Part shown: positions 27,537 to 38,900 of the stretch, piece after piece
Position numbering within the stretch: the stretch's first letter is position 1
Layout: each line of letters opens with the position of its first letter
From: a bacterium
GTDB lineage: Bacteria; Patescibacteriota; Patescibacteriia; UBA1558; S5-K13
Length of the DNA: 43,187 bases
NCBI GenBank assembly: GCA_029555085.1
Contig: JAKPTO010000043.1
Location: 1 to 43,187, forward strand
Reading direction: 5' to 3'
Position numbers and translations under genes: made by a program
The notes under the pieces: model-generated
What the model was told of the DNA's origin: nothing
Database searches by the model: none
The model's input: the letters and a program-made list of their open reading frames with translations, nothing else

Positions 27537-29378
27537 TTATTCTATCTGTAATTTTCCCGCAACATCTTTTATTTCTCTAAAAACAAACATTCCTGAATTT
27601 ACATCCCCATATACAATTGGAAAATATTTGGCTTGACCTGATTTTTTAAACGCACTAGCTAAATACATTCCAAAAAGTCCCACATCTTTTGGTATTAATT
27701 TAAGTTTTTCAATAAGCAAAAATTGTAAAAACAAACTCACTGTTGCAACTGTTCCAAAAACAACAAATATATTATTTACTATATCATCTGAAAATCTTAA
27801 TTCTAAAAACTTTCTAAATTCCTGTTGTAAAATTTTATTGTCTTTAAAAAATATACTTAATAAATTATTTTTACACACATATGACAAAACAACCATTGCT
27901 TCTTTGCTCTGTTTATGGTTAACAAAATTTAAAAACTCTTCATCTAAATCTGTAGTTTTTTTCAACTTCAATTCTTTTGTTAATTGTGCTTCTAAATCTC
28001 TAAATTCAAGTTCAAAATTTTTATAAGAATCAAGTAATATTTCTAGCTGAGAAACTTTTTTCTCTGGCTTTTGTTCTATTTTTTCTTTTATAGATTCTGG
28101 AACAAAAACTTTCTTCTTCTTAGTGTCCACATAAAACTCCACTGGAAATAAATTCCAATTTTCTCTATCAATCCCCACAAATACCTGTGAATAAAACTTT
28201 ATATTTAAATAAAATTGTAACAATCTCTTAACTATTGTTCTTTCTTCTTCTGTTAATGTTTTTGTATTTTCTGAATCCAATATATAAGAAGAAAATGCTA
28301 TATCATCATATCTTTCAATAGTATTCCTCTCTATATAATCTTTTAACCAATTAGAAGCAGTTCCACCTACTTCTCCTGATTCTATTTTTATATTTTTATC
28401 TGTAATTTGTTCATTATTGTTATACAATGCATTCTCTATTGATTTTCTAAATTTTTCATCATCTATATTTTCTGATAAATATGCATTTAATATCCGATGA
28501 TCTAGTCCTGGTTCTTTAAAATTTAATAAATCATATAAATTTTGATCCAACAAATTTACAATTGCCTCATTTGTAACCTCAATCTGTCCTGACAATACTT
28601 TTATATGTGGGATTATAAAATAATCCGTATCTGTAATATTATCAAAACTCTTTGGAGAAAATTTTATTCTCAAATATATATCTAAAACTTTTGATAATAA
28701 ATTCTTATCCTCAACGCTTAAATTCTGATTATTTATAAAATCATTTTTTGATATCAAGCTTGATTGATAATCTTCCTTTATCATATTCTCAAATTCTTTT
28801 ATCCAATCAGATATCTTCTTGTCTGAAATAATTGATTCATTGAAGGAGAGTGATTGAAGTGCTTCATATTTTAAATTTTCATCAAAAAGAATTTGAATTG
28901 CTAATGCAGAATCTTGAATATATAATTCTGTACTATGTGAATCTTCTAAAATCGACAATAAATGAAACTTTAAAAGTTTTAATGTTGTATCTATTACGTT
29001 TGGTGTCAGTGCTGAATCTATAAAATTATTAAATTGATAATCTGCAAAATCACTAACAACATTATAAACAATTTCATCATAATTAATATTCTTTTTGGAA
29101 CACAAACTATCTATTTCTATCTGGATTTGCTCATTTAAATTATCACCAAAAAAGGCACTAAAATAAATTACTATGTTTTCTGCGGTATCCTCATCAATTG
29201 ATAAATATTTTTTCAAATCTTTTATGGTATTAAAATATGAAGAACAACAATTAAAATATAAATCTAAAATCTTAGAAAGATAATCATGGTTATCTTCAGA
29301 AATACTAAATTTTTGCGATAATAATTGTATTTCTAAACAATCTTCTTTAATCTTATAATTTTGTTTTGATATTGACAT
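27537..29378 (-). CDS. Uncharacterised helical repeat protein, last gene of the surface/secretion operon
   Basis: 613-aa ORF; repeated segments LSVEDKNLLSKVLDIYLRIKF and LTEEERTIVKRLLQFYLNIKF. Confidence 0.6.
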   Translation of the reverse strand: MSISKQNYKIKEDCLEIQLLSQKFSISEDNHDYLSKILDLYFNCCSSYFNTIKDLKKYLSIDEDTAENIVIYFSAFFGDNLNEQIQIEIDSLCSKKNINYDEIVYNVVSDFADYQFNNFIDSALTPNVIDTTLKLLKFHLLSILEDSHSTELYIQDSALAIQILFDENLKYEALQSLSFNESIISDKKISDWIKEFENMIKEDYQSSLISKNDFINNQNLSVEDKNLLSKVLDIYLRIKFSPKSFDNITDTDYFIIPHIKVLSGQIEVTNEAIVNLLDQNLYDLLNFKEPGLDHRILNAYLSENIDDEKFRKSIENALYNNNEQITDKNIKIESGEVGGTASNWLKDYIERNTIERYDDIAFSSYILDSENTKTLTEEERTIVKRLLQFYLNIKFYSQVFVGIDRENWNLFPVEFYVDTKKKKVFVPESIKEKIEQKPEKKVSQLEILLDSYKNFELEFRDLEAQLTKELKLKKTTDLDEEFLNFVNHKQSKEAMVVLSYVCKNNLLSIFFKDNKILQQEFRKFLELRFSDDIVNNIFVVFGTVATVSLFLQFLLIEKLKLIPKDVGLFGMYLASAFKKSGQAKYFPIVYGDVNSGMFVFREIKDVAGKLQIE

Positions 29379-29425
29379 TATTTTATAATTTTTACATATT
29401 GATTAATAACCTATATTTCCCATAA

Positions 29426-32400
29426 TCAATCTTCTATCCTTAAATTTTTATAGAATTCACTATTCTCGTAGTCATATCCCTTATCAATAGGCACATTTCT
29501 TGGTCTTTGTGGTCTTGGTTTTGGATTTGATTTTGTTTTTTCCTCTGTGTCTTCTTCTGCTTTAAATCTTTTATCTCTAAATTTAATGAGACTTGCCGAA
29601 GCATCACGCAAAACACTTCTTGATCCTGTTGTTGCCTCACGATGTAATCTATCAAATAGGTCCTGTAACTGTACTTTACCCTTCATTTCTGCTTCAGTCA
29701 TTGTAGACAATTCGTCTAAAACCTTATTATACATATCTATTTTTGTTTGATCTTCAGAGGCCACTGCATCCCTAAAACCAGACATAAAATCTACTGCATC
29801 CATATTTCCATCCTTAATATACTTTAAATTTTCAGTAGTTGATAAATTAATATTATTAACAACATTTCCTAATTTAACATTCCTAAAATGTGAATCTCCA
29901 CTATCCAACCTAGATTTTGCATAATTAAACACCTCTTGAGAGTCGCTGAATCTCTTTTCTGGATCAGTCTCAGATTCAATAGCGCTAGAAAAAGCTGCCA
30001 CGGCTTTATTCAAATTCGCTGAATCTCTAAATTCTCCCGCCAAAATCATACCGTGTAAAACCCTTGCAACCTCTTTCTGCTGTGCTGGACTTAAACCATC
30101 TACTGTTGATTTCGCTTCTTTAGAATTTTGTGATGCAGACATAAGCGCCTTTATAACATTTCTTGATATACCAGAATCTGGAATTGAATCCATAAATCTT
30201 CTAGCACCCATAGAACGCATTCTTTCTTCTAATTTTCTATCTAATTCCCCATCTGTCAACCTCTCACCCTTCTCAGTAAATTTGGCTTGACCTGGAAATT
30301 GTTTCCTTATCTGATCTTCTACAAAATTCGTCGTAGCTTCATCTGCTCCACGAGCAACTAATTGAGCTCTTATTTCTGGTACATCCTTTGCTTCGAAAGC
30401 CTGCCTTTCCAAAAGTTGCATAATTGCTCCCAATGCTTTAAATGAATTTGATTGATTCATTATTTCTCTTAATTCTCCATTATCTTTTGTCGCACATTTC
30501 TTAGAAAAATCACTAGATTTATTATATATATATGATCCAGCATCTTTTTGATCTGCTTTTCCACTCTCTTCTAAGGCTTTTTCCCCTCTCCTGATTAGCA
30601 TTGCTGCACCAGGAGCGCTAGCCAAAGAACTCAACAAAAGATTAGGTATAAATCCACCACCACCAATTAAAGATAATGCCATAAAACCCTTTTTGATACC
30701 AGAACCTACAGCATCCATTAAATCTTTTTGATTTTGATATCTCCTACTTGCGTCCTCTGCGTTCTTTTGATATTCATTGATCTTTTTGTCAAAAGCTTCC
30801 GGATCAGAAAGTATTCTTCTATCAAATTCAGCCCTACTTCCCTTCTTTTCTTCCTCTTGTATCATATTCTTAACCCTATTTAGATCATTAAGTTTTTCAG
30901 TTTGCTTTTCTCTTTCACTTGCTTTTTCTTTATCCTTAACTTCTTTTTCTCTCTGCACGATTCTAAAGAGCTTCCTATCGTCCTCATCATATATATCATC
31001 TTCGCTCAATTTATCAAAGGAATTTATATTATTCTCATACCCATACTTCAATAATAATTGTTCCTCGTAAGTTGACCCAATATTTTTGATAGTGGCTTCA
31101 TCTTCAGGGATTATTTCACCCCTTTCCATGGCATCATAAACTTCTCCAAAATTATTTTTTCCATATCTAGCTACCAATCCTTCTTTAGTTGTTTTAGAGA
31201 TATTATTTATAGCATTTCTATCCTCAGAGTCTTTTACTTCCCAACTAATCATAGCGTCATAAAGCTCCTTAAAATTATTTTTTCCATATTTTGCTAACAA
31301 TTCACCCTGTCCATGATCATCTTCTTTAAGCGCTGCTGTTAATCTATCTATAGCTTTTTCTAAACTTTCGAAACTATCAATTCCCTCTCCTTTTGCAGTA
31401 TTCATGGCTTGAACATTTTTCTTATTTTCCTCTGCTTCTATACGATTCTTTTTTCCGTATGCCCAATCATTGAATTTTTGTTTTTTATCTTCATACCAAT
31501 TTTTAGCTTTCGATAATCTACCACCGGTTTTTTTATCAGCCCAATCAAATGCTTGTTTTCGTTTCTTTGTCCCCCATTCACCCACTCTTTCTTTAATTGC
31601 GCCAGTTGTCTGCATAAATTTAGCTGCTGCTGCATAATCTTTTGATTTTTTTCTGTCTTGTTTTATATCTCTATATGCCTTAATTCTTCTTGCTACAAGG
31701 TTAGCACCAGTAACAGCTCCCACTCCAACCGCACCCATTTTAAGCGCCCTTTTACCGGCATTCTGTAATTTACCCATAGCTTGACCTGCAAAGCTAGACC
31801 CCATCACTCCAAGAGATCCTGCTATTCTTATAGCGGCGATCATCATAGCAATTACAATAATAAAATCTAATATCATGGAAGTATCTTGTATAGCAAATGG
31901 TTCTCCACCGGATCCTTCTAGTGTAGTATCTGCTGATATTCCGGATTCATTGTCCTTTTCTTTTAATTGACCGCCACCCATATCAGAGATCCTTATCTTT
32001 TCACTGTTACCAGAGATATTTTCATCAAAACTTGCTTGAATAGTATACATGCATAAATATATAAACATGGCTAATATTGGCCCACTTATTAAATTTTTTG
32101 ATAATGATTGCCACCATTCACTTGCATACTTTCCCCCAAATGGAGACGCTTGAAGCATAAAAGCAAACGGAGAAAGTATTGCCAAAACCCATAAGGTTAA
32201 AATTCTACCAACAAGCATCACTATCATTATCACAAGAACAACATTTAAAACAACTAACATTATACAAGCCAACAACATTACCACAAAAACATCAAATGAG
32301 CCCGATTCATTAGCAGTCCCCGCGCCCACATTTTTACTCATTAACTTATCCAAATGAAGACCCTTAGCAAAATTATTTACTGTTGCATCTTTAAAACCAG

Positions 32401-32917
32401 ATACAAAAGTAAGCATTACAATCTGAGAAACATCAATCAAGAGTCCGGTTATCATTTTTGAAAAATTTATAAGTATTGAAAATATTATTACTTTTACAAG
32501 CCATTTCTTATATGAATATGCTTCTACTCCTATAATTGTTGTAAAAGAAATTATAAGCAATATAAATATGAAAAGCATATTACAAATATCTCTAGCAATC
32601 TTCCAACCTTCAAGCACGGCTGTTATGCCAGTAGTATATTTCTTCCAGGTAGCAAAAAATACTAAAGCCACCATAAGTTTTGAAGCAATAAAACCAAGTG
32701 CATAAACAATTCCATATAATAAACCGCTTAGGATTTTAAGTATGACATCTCCCAGACTCGCTCCAGCAAACAATGGAGTAAATAAAATAAAACAAAGCAC
32801 AATCAACGAAATGCCATAAAAAAGTTTTCTTTTCTTACTTAAAAGATTCCAAGAATTTTTAATTTTTCCTAATTTGGCTTTAAATTTTAACGATATTTTA
32901 TTAAATATATTCTTCAT
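29426..32917 (-). CDS. TrbL/VirB6-like polytopic membrane protein with long cytoplasmic tail
   Basis: About 7-8 TMs in the first ~450 aa (…GRILTLWVLAILSPFAFMLQASPFGGKYASEWWQSLSKNLISGPILAMFIYL…), then ~700 aa of charged helical sequence with 41-aa repeats. Confidence 0.7.
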   Translation of the reverse strand: MKNIFNKISLKFKAKLGKIKNSWNLLSKKRKLFYGISLIVLCFILFTPLFAGASLGDVILKILSGLLYGIVYALGFIASKLMVALVFFATWKKYTTGITAVLEGWKIARDICNMLFIFILLIISFTTIIGVEAYSYKKWLVKVIIFSILINFSKMITGLLIDVSQIVMLTFVSGFKDATVNNFAKGLHLDKLMSKNVGAGTANESGSFDVFVVMLLACIMLVVLNVVLVIMIVMLVGRILTLWVLAILSPFAFMLQASPFGGKYASEWWQSLSKNLISGPILAMFIYLCMYTIQASFDENISGNSEKIRISDMGGGQLKEKDNESGISADTTLEGSGGEPFAIQDTSMILDFIIVIAMMIAAIRIAGSLGVMGSSFAGQAMGKLQNAGKRALKMGAVGVGAVTGANLVARRIKAYRDIKQDRKKSKDYAAAAKFMQTTGAIKERVGEWGTKKRKQAFDWADKKTGGRLSKAKNWYEDKKQKFNDWAYGKKNRIEAEENKKNVQAMNTAKGEGIDSFESLEKAIDRLTAALKEDDHGQGELLAKYGKNNFKELYDAMISWEVKDSEDRNAINNISKTTKEGLVARYGKNNFGEVYDAMERGEIIPEDEATIKNIGSTYEEQLLLKYGYENNINSFDKLSEDDIYDEDDRKLFRIVQREKEVKDKEKASEREKQTEKLNDLNRVKNMIQEEEKKGSRAEFDRRILSDPEAFDKKINEYQKNAEDASRRYQNQKDLMDAVGSGIKKGFMALSLIGGGGFIPNLLLSSLASAPGAAMLIRRGEKALEESGKADQKDAGSYIYNKSSDFSKKCATKDNGELREIMNQSNSFKALGAIMQLLERQAFEAKDVPEIRAQLVARGADEATTNFVEDQIRKQFPGQAKFTEKGERLTDGELDRKLEERMRSMGARRFMDSIPDSGISRNVIKALMSASQNSKEAKSTVDGLSPAQQKEVARVLHGMILAGEFRDSANLNKAVAAFSSAIESETDPEKRFSDSQEVFNYAKSRLDSGDSHFRNVKLGNVVNNINLSTTENLKYIKDGNMDAVDFMSGFRDAVASEDQTKIDMYNKVLDELSTMTEAEMKGKVQLQDLFDRLHREATTGSRSVLRDASASLIKFRDKRFKAEEDTEEKTKSNPKPRPQRPRNVPIDKGYDYENSEFYKNLRIED
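31030..31330 (-). repeat. Three degenerate 41-aa (123-bp) tandem repeats in the TrbL-like tail
   Basis: LLAKYGKNNFKELYDAM / GLVARYGKNNFGEVYDAM / QLLLKYGYENNINSFDKL; AAAATTATTTTTTCCATAT recurs at 31148 and 31271, exactly 123 bp apart. Confidence 0.75.
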
Positions 32918-32950
32918 GTTTCTAAAAAATACAAAATATTGAATCTATTA

Positions 32951-35900
32951 TTAATTTGGTTTTATAATTATATATTTATTCTGACCCATATCAACAGTGC
33001 TTTCTCCTCCCCAAGAATCAGTAACAGTAACCTTTGGACTGAATTTACAACATGGTCCGCCGTCAACTTCTTCGCAACTTGAAAACCAACTATTACTATC
33101 AGGAGTACAAACATATATAAATGAATAATTAAATTTGTCTTCACTGCAGGACTTTGGATCATTTCCCCAACCATATGAAAAACATTTCTTGCCATCAGTA
33201 CAGTCAGAGTCGGACTTACAATCATCACCATCGCTCCAATTTGCCTCACTATATGTATTTGCACATTTTCTTATACATTTTGCTTTTTTATTTTTAAATG
33301 GACCAGGAAATAATAATATATCAGAACCATCTCCATACCAATCAAGCCTTACTTCTTTTATAGGAGACCTTCCCCACTGAGCATAAGCATAAAAACTTAT
33401 ATCAGCTGTTAGGTTTTTCACTGCATATATATTAGAATTACTATTATTAATTGTTATACCGGTTTCACCCTCTCCCTGTTGAGTCACTTGTTTAATAATT
33501 GGGCCATTGGAATGTATATTACCTGTAAAATCCCAATTATAATTATATGGCTTCCACTGTCCTTGTATCCAAGCTTGTTCTCCATATTCGTAATACTGTA
33601 TTTCTGGAATTTTTACTATTGCATTTCTTAAATTATTACTAGCTTGTTGTAAAGAATGCCGAATTGGATTATCAAAACCATGAATAGAATATGGAAAATA
33701 AAAACTTTGAAAATTTGTAGAACTATGCATTATCGGTTCTCTAAGATTATCTCCACTACTGAAACCAAATTTTGATATTGTACCATTAAATGCTGGATTG
33801 TCTTGTGCAATATCTGAAACTCTTAGCACAAATTCATCATAATCATAATTAGTGGTTCCAACTATTATAGAAGAACAAGTATTATTACCCTGAATAGAAC
33901 ATATTGAACTATTCCATGGATTAACATTTTTAACATCCGTAGTTGGTAATGTATTTATATAATAATTATCTGAATGAAATACAGCATCAGAATCCCCCTC
34001 CCCATCAATTACTCCAATAACTCTACAAGCTTTTATGCCCTCAAAATTATCAGGGGTAACTGATGTCATACCTAACCTATAAAGGTCTGGACAATGTTCA
34101 CATTCTGGATAAACATTATCAAAAGACCAATCATAATGAACATAATAATTATATCTAAGTGGATTCCAAATTGACTCAGAAGAAAAACCACTATCATTAC
34201 AATCCGTAAAAACTTCATGTCCATTTGGTGGCACGCTTCCATCATATTCAATTGGGGAATCTTGATCATACTTATCTCGTAAATCCTCACCAAAACCAAA
34301 AGTTCTTCCAGCCCACAAGCAACCCCCCTGATAAGCAAGGCCAACAGTGTGGTGACTACCACAATTACCGGAATTCGAATTATAACCCCGAGCTATTTGG
34401 CTAAGCGGAATAAAATATTGATTCTTTTTCTTCCAAAAAGGGACATTAGCTCTATATCCAGTTGCATCCGTATCATCCCATTCATACACCCCAAGATTTG
34501 CTCCATCACCAACATATGTCGAACCATTTGGCATAACACCCTCATCGTAATAATAAAATCTTATCGGCTGATTTATTATATGTTTTGGTAATAAAGACTT
34601 GAAATCTTCCAGAAAGGATTTATCAGATAAACCTGTTAATTCATAATCACCAAACTCATGGGTTGTAAATTTTCGCTCTTTTTCTCTCCATTGAGTATTA
34701 TTTCCTTGAGGAGCATAAACATTACAATCAAAACCATCATAATATACATTTTGTTCATACCATTCTGGCCAATCACTTCCATATATAATTTCATATTCTT
34801 TTATAGGCTCAGGACGAATTGTCTTTTTTTGAAACTTATCACTAGATCCACTCCAGGGCCAATAATAATCTGGATTTGTAAAGTAGTCATAAAAATCTGA
34901 TGTCCTGTTTTGTGGTAACTTTGTACCAGCTGGTACATAAGCTAAAACATTGCACCTTGCAAATCCATCATTTATATCCGTATTAGCTCCAGCGCCATTG
35001 CCAGGATCAACAGTTCCATAAAGACCAGCAGAAGATTCATTGTGATTCGAACTCCAATAAGCACAATACAATCTATCTTCTTCTGTTACATAATCATCTG
35101 CAACTAAACATACTTTAGAATCAGTGGGTATAGGTACTTTAGCATCTAATGAAACAGAATATAAATCCATTTCTCCGCTTATGACATCAACTGGATACCA
35201 AGATAAACATCTTGTTGTATATCTATTGTCTCCATCTCTATATAGAGGGGTTGCTAAAAATGAATTATCTTTCTCTAGGCAAAATCCACGCCAACCTATA
35301 AAATCTGTTTGTGATTTCTTTTTTATTGTGGTTCCTTCACCACTATATTCATCTTGGATGCTTTCTGGTATAGAACCATAACTCAAAGGAAAATATAGAC
35401 TCTTTGAGGAACCATAGTTTACTTTTGTATAACTACAATCACATTCGTGATTTAATGCGCTTGAAACCTGCCCTTCCTCAAATTTTGGCTGACAAATATT
35501 TGCATTTTGAAAATTTTGATTTTTAGAAGAATCCATATTTGCATAATAATAATTACCAGTAGAAGTAACCTTAACATTTTCTTTAGAGATTATTGCAGGC
35601 GTCCACACGAATGGAGAATCTTTTTCTGGATATAATCTGCATGATTTATGTTGAGATGATAAATAATCTTCCCTGATCTTATCATTACTCTTATCTCCAT
35701 AATGAGAAGCTAAAGGATTCATACCTAATCCAAATTTATAAATCATACTTTGTCCAGATGCGTTTCTTTTCGCAACTGTTTTACCTAATTCATATGTTTC
35801 TGTTTCTGTTTTAACAGCAGATAAAGCATCTATTGGAAAAAGACCTGGTATAGAATAACCGCTATATTCCATATTAGACCAAGATAATCTAGTCCCTAAT

Positions 35901-38900
35901 TCTTTTTGATAACTATCCAATGTAAGAGGTTTAATATCTGGACTCCTTAATAAATAATTATCACACTTTGAATTGTCTGATGACAAAGAATTACATGCTA
36001 CAAGCGATATACATGAATTTTTATCTTGTCCGGTTTTTTCATCAACTGTTTTAATAGAAGAAGCGCAAGTTGCCCACTCTCCACAGGTCCTATCTCTGAC
36101 AACTCGCAACATTATATTGGAATCATTTGCAGATGAAGAATCTCCAACGCTTAAATTAAACCTCGCATAACTCTTATTTGCATTCCATCTCAATGTTGAA
36201 TCAGTTAATTGATGGAATAAAATACATCCCTTTTCTTTACTTGGCTCATTACACGAGGTTCTGTCTATATTATTATTATCGAGATATGTATAATATCCTT
36301 GGACTTTTTGAAATTTTACTCCAGTCATTGATATTTCTCCCCCACCACCACCGAAATAAAATGCAACATTACAAAAGTTCGTATCTGGTTCCATGGTATA
36401 TAATCCGTAAATATGTTTCCAGTTACCACTGTCTCCATTATTTTCTTTTACAAAATAATTGGAGTTCAAGTTCGGCATCGCATAAGGTATTTTATCCGCT
36501 CCAATTGTATAATAATATGATGAATTATCTGCCTTTTCTTTCTTACATATTAAAAATGTTGAAATGAATCTATTTTGATTTTCTGTCGACTCAGAATCTG
36601 ATGGGTCGAATCTTACAAAAGCATTTAATTTATAAACTTGATTTTGCTCAACGAAAAAGTTATGTGGAGTATTCTTACCACCTGTAAATACAGCAAGTCC
36701 GCCAGGAGAAGAATTAAATTCTATAACATCGCTTGATTTTAATGCATTAAAAGAACCATCACTGGAATAGCTTACTGTTCCATTCATTAAATTCCAGTTA
36801 AATAATTTCCACTGCGCTGCGTTGTTTAAACTTAATGGCATTTCCAGTTCTTGATCTAAATTATCTTCTGGGTCTATAAATGCTGTGCATGAGTTTTGAT
36901 TCTTGGGACATGTAGCGCTATAAGAATTATTAAAATCTAAAAATAGTGAACTTCCTAAATTGCTTTCTATATTAGATACGAAATTATCATAATTTTTATT
37001 ATACAATAACCCATCGCAAGGCTCGGATGTCCCAACCTTATAATATCCAGCTGGTAAATTTGACGCTAATTCAGCTTCTTTGTACTCACAAACTTTTTCT
37101 CTTGGATGAATCTTGAATAAATATCCTCCGTCTGATTTTTTGAAAGCTACACAATTTTGATACTTAGACAAACACAATATTTGATTCTGTCCGCCAAAAA
37201 AGTCATCAGAAGTGTAATTATCTGGATTGTTTATCCTAAATACATCGCTTGGATTTCCATTATTATCTAAAGTAGCTAAATTTTGACAACCCTTTTGATC
37301 ATTTGAACATTTAAACTTATTATCCACTATAATATATTCTATTGTGTCTTCTGGTACAGTTGTAGTATCATCCGTTACATTGCTAGTAATCGGATCTTTA
37401 TCATTTAAATAATAATGTTTATTTTGCGCGCATTCCCCATCATTTGTATTGTTACAATAAGCGTTAAATGTTTGTTTAAATGGCATAGAGGAATTTTTTG
37501 TATCAATAACTGCTCGACAACCAATATTTTCAGGATTACATACTTGGTTAAATTGATATAAATACACCGAGGAATTATCTCGTTTCTTGTACTCTTTACA
37601 ACCTAAATATTTGTTATCTATCAATCCATTATTGTCACTATCAACACAAATCCGTGGGGTATTCCATGAATCTTTTATTTTATAAAAATTATTACTAAAC
37701 TCTTTTAGAGTAATATTATCTATAAAAATTCCATCTTTTGCATGATTTGAGTTGGTAAAGCGTATATTAATTATTAGCTTGTTTGCATCATGAGAAGCAG
37801 TTACTATAGAAAGTTGTTTAAACTCCCATTCTTTATTATTTATAACAGGAGTTGTAAATGTCAAAGAATCACGAGATGCTTCATCTCTAATCAAATCACG
37901 AGATGTTATAGAGTCCTCAATGGTCCCGTCAGTTGCTATAGGTTGTATGCCTCGCTCAGCTGCGCGAGCTTTATTTATAAATTTATTAGAATTTAAAGTT
38001 TCATGTTCTGTTTCTCCGTCACCAATCTCTATACCAGCGCCATCATTTAAATCGCCTTCTAATTTCTTTACCCAAAAACTTAAAACATATTCCTTGCCCG
38101 CTTTTACCATTTCACCATCTTTAGATAAATCATAGAAAATAGAAATACTGTTTGATGAACTATCTGTTGTATAAAGCGCCATTGACATTCCCCCATACTG
38201 TAGTGACTCTGTGGATGGATAAGCAGACGCTACATTCGTAGAATATGTCCATGGATTAATAGTTCCTGCATCAAATTTTGCTTGTAAAATATTTTTTACA
38301 TTATTTCCATTATTTCCTTTATATTCTAAACATCCAACATTTGATTTTGAACAGGTCTGACTCATTGATGGAATTGCCTTATAAATAACATTAGAATTTG
38401 TTCTTCTTAAATTAATACATTCATCGCTAATAGGAATCGTCTTAGACGATAATCTTTTGTATAGATTTGCATTCATATCATAATACTCTCTACAATCTAA
38501 ATTTTCTGCACTACATTCAGATCCACCCCCATCAGAACACACACTTTCACCAATTCCAATCTTTGTACATGGGGCATTAGTACTAGAAGATTCTGTTTTT
38601 AATAATTTCCATGTCTTGAGTTGGAATCCAAAAGTATCTGAACCCTCCCAAGTATAATATACTGTTATATTATCAACTTCATCTGGTCTAACACACTGTC
38701 TAAGTGATTTATAATACTCTTTTCCCTCGCCTCCTTTTTCTAATTCTGCAATATTTGTAAATTCCTCACATGATGGTTCAGAACAATCTTTAGCGGCACT
38801 AGTTATAAAATTTCTATCAATATTTGTGGCAGAAGGATTTTCTAATTTATCAAAATAATTTGGTAACTGAGAATATGTTTGAAAATTATTACACTCTCTT

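Noticed and set aside
32968-33264. 98-aa minus-strand ORF in an alternative frame of the giant gene
   Set aside because: Overlaps fully with the long uninterrupted giant ORF, whose Cys-rich domain is coherent. ORFs at 29440, 31438 and 34072 (-) are likewise alternative frames.
36178-36567. 129-aa + strand ORF antisense to the giant gene
   Set aside because: No signal or domain; Tyr/His-rich composition reflects the complement of the giant ORF. Same for other + ORFs between 33135 and 42654.
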